Shown here piece after piece: positions 14,074 to 24,623 of a DNA stretch of 64,000 nt. Source of the stretch: Hyaloscypha bicolor E (lineage: Eukaryota > Ascomycota > Leotiomycetes > Helotiales > Hyaloscyphaceae); NCBI RefSeq assembly GCF_002865645.1, contig NW_020194558.1, forward strand, positions 1,764,014 to 1,828,013, given 5' to 3'. The position numbers and the translations under genes were made by a program. Each line of letters opens with the position of its first letter. Within the stretch, counting starts at the first letter, position 1. The notes under the pieces are model-generated. The model was not told the DNA's origin and made no database searches. It worked only from the letters and a program-made list of their open reading frames with translations.

Positions 14074-14999
14074 ATGCATACACGACTCTTAGTGCGCACA
14101 AATACGCTGAAACAGCTACTTCCGAGGGCGTCAGCTCAAATAGAATTCTCACGGGCGTAAGGATCCAAATATAAATTCAATTGGCGTTGCTGACACTTTC
14201 GTAGCATTCGAGCCGCCTCATTATCCACCTCGTACCTCCCAAAACCTGCCTCAAGCTCTCTCAGTGGTCACAGAAATTTCTCAAGCAACCCCATCCTCTT
14301 CAAAAAGAAGACTCGCGCAGAACGAGAAAAGGAAGAAGAAGCCGCTGAAGAAGAAACCGAAGTCGAAGACCCGCACGATTTTTCAACACTCGAAGAAGGG
14401 ATCTCCAAAGCTCTCGACAAGCTCAAGAATGATCTCTCCAAGCTTCGGACAGGAGGCAGATTCAACCCAGAAGTGTTAGAGAACCTGAGGGTGCATTTGA
14501 TCAAGGATAGTAAAGCCAGTGAGAAGTTGGGAGATTTGGCACAAGTTCTGCCGAAAGGGGGAAGGAGTTTGATGATTTTGGTTGGGGAGAAGGAGGTGAG
14601 TTGATTGAAAGTATGGAAGTTAAGGAAGGGTTGTTAATGGGAGAATAGCATGTGAAACCTATTATTTCTGCGATTCAGGGGTCGAGGGATCTGAATCTTC
14701 AACCGCAACCCGATGCTCAGAATGGATCTCAGTTGAACGTTCCAATTCCACCACCAACGAAAGAGTCTAGGGATCTGGCATTGGCAGCTGCGAGCAAGGC
14801 TGGAGAGACAGCCAATGTTGGGATTAGAAATGCCCGAGGGGCAATGCAGAAGAGGTTAAGAGCCATGGAGCTGAAGAAGGCGGTACGACCGGATGATTTG
14901 AAGAAAGCACATAAAGAGATGGAGAAGGTTGTGGAGAAAGGAGTGGCTGATGTCAAAAAGTCTGTGGATGCTGCACGAAAAACTATGGAGCAAGCGTGA
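14074..14999 (+). CDS. rrf1: Mitochondrial ribosome recycling factor
   Basis: RRF-family protein that splits mitochondrial ribosomes after termination. Three exons: 14074-14156, 14205-14595 and 14649-14999, all in frame, 274 aa. The N-terminus (MHTRLLVRTNTLKQLLPRAS) is rich in Arg, Leu and Ser without acidic residues, as expected of a mitochondrial presequence, and the first intron (GTAAGG donor, CTGAC branch site, TTTCGTAG acceptor) lies within it. The RRF core follows: GISKALDKLKNDLSKLRTGG, then LGDLAQVLPKGGRSLMILVG, then the hinge PPPTKESRDLALAAASK and a C-terminal helix KAHKEMEKVVEKGVADVKKS. Missing exon 1 would remove the start. Confidence 0.92.
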
Positions 15000-15058
15000 T
15001 ATTGTATTCTACAAGATCTGTACATTATATCATCTCCCTGTATCATACATCTATACAA

Positions 15059-16243
15059 TCATAGAGAAGGCCTACCAGGCCCCGCCCTGGGCTTGGCTGT
15101 TGGCTTCCTTGCTGGCAAGAGTGATCTGAGCTTCTCTTGAAACTTCCTTGTATCATCAGGGAGATACGTCTCGTTCCTTCTTGCATACCCTGCCACCTGA
15201 CCCAATACATCTCCCTCTTCTGCCGGCTTTGGGAAAACATACTGCCCTGCAACCCACTCCTTCATCGCTCTGGCTTGGCCCTTCTCGGAGAGTTTTCCAA
15301 ATTCGTTCAGTTCTGGCTCGTAAGGTACACCCATATCCTGCGCCTGCTCCATTCCTATCTGTTGACTGTACGCTTCGATGATCGCCCTCTGTTCATCGTT
15401 TTCAAACAAAGTACCGGGTCCATGCTCGACTCTCTGAAGATGGTATCTGCCATGGTCGAACTGAGCCCCCGGGAAGCTCGTAGCAACTTGCATCTTGTAC
15501 ACGATCGACTCCACGACCCCCCTCGGACTCGAAATGACAGGTGGGCCGTGCCTGCCCAAGGACTCTGCCGTGAGAGTGGGTTCATAAGGCCTTAAAAACC
15601 CTTGTTCACTTCCAGCTTGATGTGCAAGCTCTGCTAGTGTCATAGGTGGCAATACGAAATCCTCCAAGTCTTCCTTATTCTGAGCTTTCGCTTTCTTTCC
15701 GCCTCGCCCTCGACCACGACCACGACCACGTCCTGCTCCCCGTCCCCCTGGACCGCCTCGGCCACGCATCCCTCCACGAGTACCTCCACGGAATCCACCA
15801 CGCGCCCCCCCACGAAAATCACCACGGCCTCGGCCACGATAGCCTACTCCTTCTCCTCTCGGCTTGGAGTCTTCAAAAACTCTCGTGATTTTGAGTCCTT
15901 GCGGTGGTTTTGCAGCTAGGGAACGAGCATCGACACCACGGGTTGGTGTTGAGGCCAGATCGGATGCGATATCAGACACCTCTTTGACGGCCTCTGCTGA
16001 TCTTTGGGACCGTGATATTTGAGGGCCATCTGTAGGCGTATTAGTATTCATTATATAATAGCATGGTATTCATGGGTTCTTAAGAGCATTCAGGGGAAGT
16101 CGCATACCATCTTCTTCCGCTCGCTTTGATACCGAAATGGAAAATTGCCTCAATGAAGCTGCAATTCCATCCGCGACTCTAGAAAAGTCATGTGCCACAG
16201 GCCTACCACGGCCAATTGCCGAATGAACATGCCATTTAAACAT
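15059..16243 (-). CDS. Predicted mitochondrial RGG-rich protein, function unknown
   Basis: Two exons, 16243-16108 and 16029-15059, separated by a 78-nt intron (GTATGC donor, ACTAATACG branch, CTACAG acceptor), encode 368 aa. With exon 1 the protein starts MFKWHVHSAIGRGRPVAHDF and continues SLRQFSISVSKRA, a strong mitochondrial-presequence profile with an RQFSIS-type cleavage context. Without it, translation would start at a Met inside the intron. A run of RGG/RGR repeats (about 12 RG units, coded around 15700-15840) points to RNA binding. A conserved-looking C-terminal half follows (GTLFENDEQRAIIEAYSQQI). I do not recognise the family; a fungus-specific mitoribosome or mitochondrial RNA factor is inference. 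It is divergent from cdc26. Confidence 0.75.
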
Positions 16244-16531
16244 GTTGTGTTGTAGATATGAAGAAGGCAGTGCTGCTCAAATAGTTCGATGTCAAAAAAT
16301 CCCAACCGGCTGACCGAAAGCTGTTGTGGCCTTGTTTTCTGCCTCACAGCCTCGTGTCAACCTCGAATTCACGCGTCTGCAATCCTGTCCATTTCTTCAT
16401 CTTACAGACGAGTCCGACATCGATTTGCAGGACTCGAATTCGATCTCCATCCCCCAGATTCATCCTTAAAAAAACCTCAGCCCACCATTTCTCCATACTC
16501 CCGCCGCGCTTCATCCCCAACAGCAATCATC

Positions 16532-16807
16532 ATGCTCCGCCGCAAGCCAACCTCAATCACCTTAACGACGGAAGACGTCGCCATCTACGAAGACTCACGC
16601 GCCCGAGAGAATCACCTGCGCGAGCAAGCTGCCCTCCAGGCGCAGATGCAAGCACAAGGCACACCACAGAAGAAAAACCAGAATATCAGGGATCCGAATG
16701 ATGAATTGAGACCTCTTCCTGGCGACAGAGCGAGGGCACAGCACGTGAAGACGAGGGATGAGAGGTTGGGTTTGATGGGAGGCGGTGGGGGCAGTTCGAG
16801 GGCTTGA
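16532..16807 (+). CDS. cdc26: CDC26, anaphase-promoting complex subunit
   Basis: Small APC/C subunit that stabilises the TPR subunit Cdc16/APC6 in mitotic ubiquitin ligation. Single exon, 91 aa. The N-terminal MLRRKPTSITLTTEDVAIYE is the CDC26 signature: the extreme N-terminus inserts into the TPR superhelix of its partner. It continues into a charged helix (DSRARENHLREQAALQAQ) and a disordered Gly-rich tail. An in-frame Met at 16289 would add 81 unconserved residues; the signature requires the Met at 16532. It lies 288 bp from the divergent mitochondrial RGG gene. Confidence 0.88.
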   Translation: MLRRKPTSITLTTEDVAIYEDSRARENHLREQAALQAQMQAQGTPQKKNQNIRDPNDELRPLPGDRARAQHVKTRDERLGLMGGGGGSSRA

Positions 16808-17174
16808 GTGGGGGCTTGGTAAGGGACTCTTTTTTTTATTTTTTGAATGGTAGCAAGGGAGGGCGGATACGGTCATGAGAGGGACGGGTCACAAACGGAG
16901 CACAACATCATCAAGCGCAGACCTGAATTACGCTGAAGATCTCGCTCGATTCTTCACGCTACATGCGCCACGAGTCCGTAGAATCCACTGCGGGCAAAGG
17001 TGCCGCATGTCTATGTCCCCCTCCCTCGAAATCCAAGGATTCATCGCCACATTCCTATGTACGATTACAATACCCACTGGCAAATGACCTTGTCGCCACC
17101 CTGGCGACTTCCGATTACTCCTTTTTCGCTAAATGCCAATGCAATCAAATACCACCGGGAATGGAAACAGGAGA
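16808..17174. other. Convergent 3' flanks of cdc26 and taf2
   Basis: Only 3' UTR-type sequence is expected. I see no gene. Confidence 0.5.
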
Positions 17175-20100
17175 TTACTGCTGGGGTTGAGGTTGAACTG
17201 GAGAGGCCACCGCTGGTTTGGTCTTGAACTTTATCATGAGTTTTGGTTTCGGTGCGGGAGATACCACCTCGACGACAGGTGGACGAGGCACTGCGTCTGG
17301 GAGTGGCTTTCTCTCTCTAGGAACTGAGTCTGGAAGAGGCTTTCGTTCTCTCGGAATCGAGTCGGGCAACGGTTTGCGGATCTTAACTACTTGTGTAATA
17401 CCCACAGCAGCCGATCCTGGAGGTATAGGTAGTGGTGGTGCTGGGGAAGTAGAGAGGGCTGTAGGCGCTGAACTGGCTGATATAGTTGAAGACGCACTCG
17501 GTGCGGGGGATGGTCGCGGCACGGGGGAGGAGCTTTTTGTTGAGGATGACTTGGACCGCTTGACAACTGGAGCTGGATTAGGGGGAAAGCTGAGAATCTC
17601 TTCAACCTTCTGCGATGAAATTCTTAGTCTGACCATCTTGGTGGGACGTTCTTCAGGGTGTGGGGTTGGCTCCTGCGGAAGTGGTCGCTTGGGAGGTCTC
17701 ATTGCTCCTGCTCCAATTCCTGCGCCATTGAGGGATATCCGGACTGGTTGAGCTACTGGCTTTGGGAGGGTTGGGGGCGGCAAAGGCTTATTCGGGTCTA
17801 ATATCACCTCCAAGGGCTTAGGTAGCCTCATCCTAAGCTTGAGTGGTGACTTCTTGAAAGACAGAATGCCCTGCGAATGTTAGTATTTGGGAAAAGAAAG
17901 GATCAACAGATAAGATATACCTTGCCCAGGTGATGGACCTCCCAGTAGAGGGGATACTGTAATTTAATGACCCAAGTATCCTCGACATCGCAAAGAACAT
18001 AGCAAATATCCAGCAGATCTGTTTGCTCGTGCACCTCGATGACTGGTGACTCGATGGACTTCCACAAGGCGTCCTTCAAGCTAGAGTTGTCCTTAAGCTC
18101 CTGCTTCAGTGCCGCTAAAGCTCCTTCAATAGTTGTAGTCCGTGCGATTTGGGCTTTTCGTGCATCTAGATTCACGTCCTGCTCCACAATCAAGCCACCA
18201 ACCTCTCCATCGACAGCCATATCATCAGCTCCGTAAAGATCGCCTCCACCCATAACAACGTCACCATTTGAGTTGCCGTGAATAGGTTTCGGCGGGACAG
18301 GATCAGCAGGCTTATCCTCCCCAAATGCAATAGTCGCCAGACCAAAACAGAGAGTCCCCCATAGATGTTCTCTAGTGTAAGGGGAGGGATCTGTGCTCAA
18401 GTGATTCAGAAGCAATGCTGCCACCGACTTGTTTGTCATGTATCCGAGTTGGATCAAGCAATCAAATGCCTTGATACGAACAAAGTCCGATGTCCCGTCG
18501 TGCAAGTATCGAGCAAACTGGAGAGGGTCAACTGGCATTATCTTAGCTTTCATCAGTCGAAATTTGCAATCCAAGGCAGTAACAGTCAGGATATTCTGAT
18601 AAGAATTTGCCCACTCATCCATGTTCCGATATCGATCGAGCTCGCTGAAAACCTTTTCCTGAAACTCTCTGGGTTCGCGGTCGTCCAATTCCTCGTCATT
18701 CACGTCCTTTGCATCCTCTGACGGGATCAACGAGTCGGTGAGACAGGTCAAGAGATTTGCAATCTTGAAGTAGTCGACATACTCGTTGTTAGAGTTGTCG
18801 TTAAAGCGTAGCATATCAAGAAGGAAGTGTCTGGCAGTCTTTGTGCAGTGCCCTTTCTCGTCTCGAATCCGAGACAGGCCTCTTGGAATAGCCATTTCGA
18901 TCTTGTAAGCTCGCTTGTCTCTGAAATCGTTCGGTCGAGGCATCTTCGTCGTGTCAGGATAGCAAAAAAATTCTTGATAAGCCTTTTTGAGCTGTTTGAA
19001 TCCCACCCAGCTGCAAACCTCAGTTGCGTGTCGGTGCATTTGCTCTGCAGCCATGACACGGATGCCGTGAAAGTACCGGGTATCCATCAATGTACGAATC
19101 AGAAATGTGGATACGAGTGGGTGAGATGGCGCCTGGTTCTTCAAGAAGAGCATTGACTCTTGTTGAGCAACGACATCTCGGTCTTGCTGCAGTTGGGACA
19201 CGTACATGTAGGACGGCATCGAGAGGAAGGTCTTTTCGCAAATCCATTCGAAGTCTGCATCAACTCGGATCCATTCGTAAGACTCTTGGTCCATCTTTGC
19301 CTCAGTGTCTTGGTCCCACTCATTCAATGACCAATCCTGAATTTCGGCAGGAGACTGAAGAACATCTCCTAGACAATAGTAGAGAGCATCCTCACCCCCT
19401 TCTGCGTTCAGATCCACTGCGCCAGCGTTCATCCTCTCCTTTTGGCGGCGGTTTCGCTTCAATCGCTTGTATTTGGTATTGTAGGGAATGTCGAACTTGG
19501 CGTAGCCTTCCCGAATCTCCACAACATGCTCATAAGGTGTACCATCTGCTTCGTGGATTCGGATTGTCATTGGACCCGTAAACGCATTCTGTAACTCCCC
19601 AGCATATATTCCGTGCACATCTTCCTTGAACTCTCGCATAAAAGACTCCTTCTTTAACTTACGTTGAGAGGGAAGTGTATCCTGCGTCTGCCTAATCGCT
19701 AGCTCGACGCATAAGCGCTTCTTATTGAACTTCTGGGTTATAGAGAGTCTTGGACAGCCGGCTCCTAAGACCCATTGGTTCCAGAAAGGTTCGGTTTGTC
19801 TGTACTTTGTTGCTTTTTCACAGGATTTCCGAAAGCCTTCAGTTGAGACCACACTTTCAGCCACAGTGCCGGTGTTTGCCGACATAACCATTCTTGATAT
19901 GACACGCGCAAGACCGGAGGTGCCTGATGCTTTGATGATGCGTTTATCTAGAATAAAGAGAACAAGCGGAGCTTTCAGAGTCATGAAGTCCAGCTCAAAC
20001 TGTCCCAGGTGCAGAGTTTCGCCAAGAGCATGAAGTGATGGTCTTTCAATATCCAACTCCACAAGGCGGTCTGAGAGGGTCTTCTGACGGAATGAATACT

Positions 20101-21604
20101 CGTTGTTCCCACAAAGAGATTTCATAAAGAGTCCAGTGATAAAGTGGGAGAGACCGATGGTGATCCATCTATCACTCTTCTCAGCTGGAATAATTGAAAC
20201 TCCGATCCACTGGCTGGCAATCGCGTGGACAAGGATTCTGGTGTTCTCATATTCTGGATCTATCATCTTCTCGCTAAATAAGAGTCGGGTGCTGCAAATT
20301 GAGAGAGATGCTGTATGTTCAACGTCTCTGAGCTGATCATCCACAAAGACAAACCGGCATTCGTTGAACGGGTAGACACCGTAAGCAAGGAGGAAATGGT
20401 CGAGAGCATGAGCCATAGGTGTGCAGGTGTGTCGAACCTCGTCAGCGCGTCCAGGTAGACAGTAACCCAAGACGGGCAGAGTCTGTCCTTGTCCAAGCTT
20501 CTCATCATCCTCATCCTCGCGAAACTCTGATAAATCAACCTGCTCAAAAGGACCGATGGCAAATCCAATGTGTTGCGGACCCACACTCCTCTGACAAGTG
20601 AATGATACAGTCTTCTTGGAGCCATCCTCCAGATCGGTTGTCTCGGACTCCAAATCCCCAGAACACACGACGGTCATTTCTAAGAGTTTCTCCTCATCAC
20701 TAAGTGGGACTTCATGGTCCTCTGTAGGTACGACAGGGTGGACAATACCATTGGTAAGTCCTTTCTTAGCAAGAAGGTGGTGAAGCCCTTTGTGGTGAGG
20801 TCTAACAGCTGGACGGCGCTTGAGAGCACCTCCCAGAGTCCTTGAACATGTGATATGAATATCCCACGTGCATCTCAAGGCCGGGTCATCAACGCAGGGG
20901 AAAATGCAAGAAGCAACTCCTGGGTCCATCGAGTGCTTTGTATAGACATGGGGATATCGTTGATCAGCCTCGCTGCAGCCCACAAAATGCAGTCCATCTC
21001 TGAAGTGTTTTATGGAGAATGGTATGCTAACAGTCATAGGCTGATATCTCGGAGATTGATCTGTAGCCGTCTTCGGGGCGAGATTTGACGTGGCTGAGAG
21101 GGGTACAACTCCATCAAGTACGATAGATGCTGACCGTAAAGGAGCTACCGAGCCCCGTGGTGTAGGAGCAAGTGCAGAGTTCTCGGAGAGCCCATCCACT
21201 TCTTCTACTTTGATACCTTTCGGGATGGTGACAACTAGCGATCCTCCAGCAGCGTCCCCCGTCAACGGCTTCAGCCTGTCTTTCTGCAAGTCAAAATGTC
21301 CAGAGCTCCAGTCAAACTGTTTCGGAATCTCCAAAAGCTTCATAGGATCCTCATAAGCAAAATCTGCAGCCTTCTCGTTCACTTTGACGGTGCCGGCCTG
21401 AATGGCGCATTGTCTGGCATCGATCTTGATCGTGCGCAGGTCCTTGGTCTGAGGCAGGATAATGAGCTCACAACACCCAGTCAAGCTTTGGGTGGAGAAA
21501 TCGATGTCCAGGTGGACCGTCTGATGCGATACGACAAAACCATGGTCTGGCGCCTTTGGAGGAGGCACATCCGGAGCATCCATCTCGAGTAGCACTCCAG
21601 GCAT
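17175..21604 (-). CDS. taf2: TAF2 (TSM1), TFIID subunit
   Basis: Large subunit of general transcription factor TFIID, which contacts the initiator and downstream promoter DNA. Two exons, 21604-17921 and 17870-17175, joined by an intron with GTATAT donor, ATACTAAC branch and TTCGCAG acceptor; 1459 aa. The N-terminal half is the M1-aminopeptidase-like fold: DHGFVVSHQTVHLDIDF, CSEADQRYPHVYTKHSMDPG and HTASLSICSTRLLF. The zinc HExxH motif is absent; the region reads HAIASQWIGV, as in catalytically dead TAF2. HEAT-like repeats follow. The tail, roughly residues 1240-1459, is Pro/Ser/Lys-rich and contains a triple repeat of RKPLPD(S/A)xPRE at about 1390-1425. The Met at residue 8 is an alternative start. 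Confidence 0.93.
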
Positions 21605-22522
21605 ATCTTCCTCTGGTGTATTGAACTGCTGGTCAGAGCTCGAGGTCCAGCTGCCTGGCGCGACGATGCACCTCCTATGAGCCTCTCATCCGTCCGCCAG
21701 AGCTTCCCGCTCTCTTGGTCCTTCTCGATGATATATGCTCAGTAGTCGTGGGGGAGCAGGGTAGTGTGGTCGCTGCGACGGACGAGGGTTGTCGTCGAAA
21801 GAGTCACGGTTCGTAGCTTCAAAGGCGGGCAGTGTTTCTTGGTATCCAGAAGCGGCCTGCGGTGAATAAAGCTCGCAGATTTGCACAGTTGATGGTACGT
21901 ATCGGTTTGTTCTTTGCAGATGCGGCGAGTTGGTTTGTGCGGCAAAGGATGTTGTCAAAGGTTTGAGGTGGACTCCAGGTTTAATTTCGAAATGTGAATG
22001 ACGGAGTCTGGGAGCTACCACCTCGGCGTCGATTCTGGCTCGCCCTGCAACATGCACTAACTACGACTGTTACTCCTTATATTCCTGCAAAAGTATTAAG
22101 ACACTCGAGGCTTCTCATATGTTCTGCGGTTGAGCTGATCAAATGCCGCGTTGATGTTGAAGTCAAAGTTGAGCCTCGCGACAGAAATGGCTTGGCATTC
22201 GGTGCTTCGGGTCACATGATTAAGAAATGTCTCGCCGCCTCAAAATGACATTCACAATTCAAGAGCACACATTTCACAGAGGAGAATTTTGTTAAAGTCA
22301 CGATTCTTTGAATTTGAATTCAGCCGCCGCTATTCTGCTTCCATGGAAGCCCTATGATACAATCCTGAATACTCTCACACGCATCCCCAACGCCTCCAGC
22401 AAGTCCTGCTTCCGATCCCCTCCCAATGATGCACCAGCAGACCAGACGATGCCAAATGAAGCACTTTCAATTCGGCCCTGTATAGTTTTTCCGCCCATAT
22501 TTTCATTCCACATTCGATCTTC
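21605..22522. other. taf2 promoter side and sas4-like 3' flank
   Basis: 918 bp without a convincing gene. A 123-codon minus-strand frame at 21686-22057 has biased composition and no domain, and is likely taf2 5' UTR. No named elements. Confidence 0.5.
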
Positions 22523-24062
22523 TCAGCTTTTACTGACCCTCCTATCTCTCCTTTTCCTCCTAGCATGCGCTTTCAATGTATCCTCATCCCGATACTCCTC
22601 TGGCAAATCGAAATCAACGTCCGTTACATCTGGAACAGGATGCCCCCATGCCGCTACACTTCTTCCGCTGCGTCGATGCTTTCCGAGTGCCGCCGCTCGA
22701 AGATATGGTTTGGCGAAAAAGGACGTGAATTCCTTTTCAACCTCGGGGATCGCTGGTGGTATAGGTTCCACCTTCGCCTTCTTCTCAGAATGCTTTGTAA
22801 GTGGAGCTGATCGAGCTATTGCCTCTTCGTGCAGCTGTCGAGCAGCCGAGGCATCGACATCGCTATAGTCCGGCGGATCGCCATCGCTGATATATCCTTC
22901 TTGTTCCTCTCCTTCATCTCCCTCTTCTGCCTCCTCCTCCTCAGCTGCCTCTGCAGCTGCGGCCTCCTTCTCCAACTTCCTACGTTTTTCTTCTTCCCTC
23001 CACAGACGGAACTTTTCTAAAATGGCTTCACACCCTTTGACAAAGTGCTCACGCGCAGGTTCATAGTCCTTCTTCTTGGACTCCGTTATGCCACTAACAC
23101 CCATCAACTTCAGCCAGTCATGGCCTTGCAGGCCTTCCAGCAACCTTATAACTTGATCCCTTTCATGCTGGGCGCGACCTTTATCCGAATTCCGAATGGC
23201 CTTTTCCTGCCGTTCGGGCTTTCGGTGGATCGACTCGAAATATGCATCGGTCAATGGATCCTCTCCCCCTTCCTCCTTGTAATGCTTATCTAAGAACGAG
23301 AAATCTACTCGCTGCGCATCGTGAAGATCGTCAAAAAGGTAATCGGGGAATTCTTTGAGGGGATATTCGTGCTTATGGCCGTTCGACTTTCGTGGTAAGG
23401 CTGGCTGTTTATTGGTTGTCTTGGCGCTGTCGATGATGATTATGGGCGTATCGAGATTCAAAATATCTTTAAAAATCAGCCATAAAGTCAAAGCGATATA
23501 TAAATTTGGAAGGGGGCTCACGATCTTCCTTAGGCTCGTTCCCAATCACCTCGTCATACTCCGGGAAGTATGCCGACAGTTCGCTCTTGAACCTCGTCCC
23601 CTCTTGTGACCGTAGTTTGCGTTTCTCAGCCTTGAGATCTGCAGAATTAGGTTGTAACCTGTCAAGCTCGTGTTTAATGCCATTGACGACCTTCTGGTGG
23701 TGATTTGTAGGCTTCGGCGGGGGCGGTGGTGGAGGTTCTGTCTGTGTTGCTGTCGGCTTTGCGTGTTTTGGTGGTGATGCGGAACGCTGGGGAGCGGTCT
23801 CCGCCTTCGCGTTGATGACAAGAGATCTGGTTTTTGGCTGTGCCTTTGGCCGTGAAGTGATCTCTATTGAGATCCTCGCCTTCTTCGCCATGATGGAGTC
23901 GTCCCCGTGGTCTGCGGGGTCTCTGGGACGCTTCTTGCGACCGATATTGGGTTGATGCGGTTTGTTGTGGCTGCCTGGGTTGATCGCGACGTTGTTTCTG
24001 GTGCTGGATCTCGTCGTGAGGCCTTCACTTCTTCGAGAAGACCGGGTGAGAGGAGACGCCAT
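22523..24062 (-). CDS. Something-about-silencing protein 4 (SAS4)-domain protein
   Basis: Predicted chromatin protein related to yeast Sas4, scaffold of the SAS histone H4K16 acetyltransferase complex. Two exons, 24062-23522 and 23466-22523 (GTGAGC donor, TTTTTAAAG acceptor, phase 1), give 494 aa. The N-terminal ~140 residues are basic and disordered with a poly-Pro run. The domain begins near SELSAYFPEYDEVIGNEP and peaks in HDWLKLMGVSGITESKKKDY followed by FVKGCEAILEKFRLWREEE, which matches the SAS4 Pfam family as I know it. A Glu-rich segment and a basic C-terminus (HARRKRRDRR) follow. The complex membership in this organism is inferred from the family only. Confidence 0.8.
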
Positions 24063-24623
24063 TGACCTTAATTGGATCGTAGGTCATGATCTGCGAGGTC
24101 AAATCGATAATTTTACAGTCTCTTTTCGATGATGAAAGTAGCTTGTTGCAGGCTCTCTTCGCGTTAGCGACAGCAGGGTCGTCACCTTAAAAGGCACGGG
24201 TAGCAATGAAGCTGGGACTCTCCATAATAATTTACGGCATGAAATTATAATGTCTTTGTTCCATTTTACCTCTTCAATTGACAGCTAAATATTTGTGAAT
24301 TCTGCCAGAGTTCACTTGTCAATCATTAAGTAGCTTTATTCAGAGTGAAGCTTACTGACTCGTGAAATTCGCAGAACGGTGACTGACTCAGCCTACAGCC
24401 ATCGCCAATAGGCTCTCGATCTCCACTGTATTTTTAACTGTCCCCAGAAATCCATATTCAACTTCGGCACCACTATTTTCGTCCAGATAATTGACAGTGT
24501 TAAAATGTGATCGAATAGTTTACTTCTTGAATATTTAGAAAATCAAAATTTACTGATGCAACGCCGTTTATATGCCGAAATAGCTACAGTGGGTATTTAT
24601 CAACTCTCATAAATCATGAATCA
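24063..24623. other. sas4-like promoter side; locally AT-rich
   Basis: 561 bp between tandem minus-strand genes. The stretch about 24230-24600 is visibly more AT-rich than its surroundings. No gene or repeat found. Confidence 0.5.

Noticed and set aside
17218..17751. 177-codon plus-strand Gly-rich frame
   Set aside because: Antisense of the Pro/Ser-rich TAF2 tail.
21686..22057. 123-codon minus-strand frame upstream of taf2
   Set aside because: No domain character; most likely taf2 5' UTR.
22308..22868. 186-codon plus-strand frame
   Set aside because: Largely antisense of the sas4-like gene; Ser/Leu-rich without a domain.
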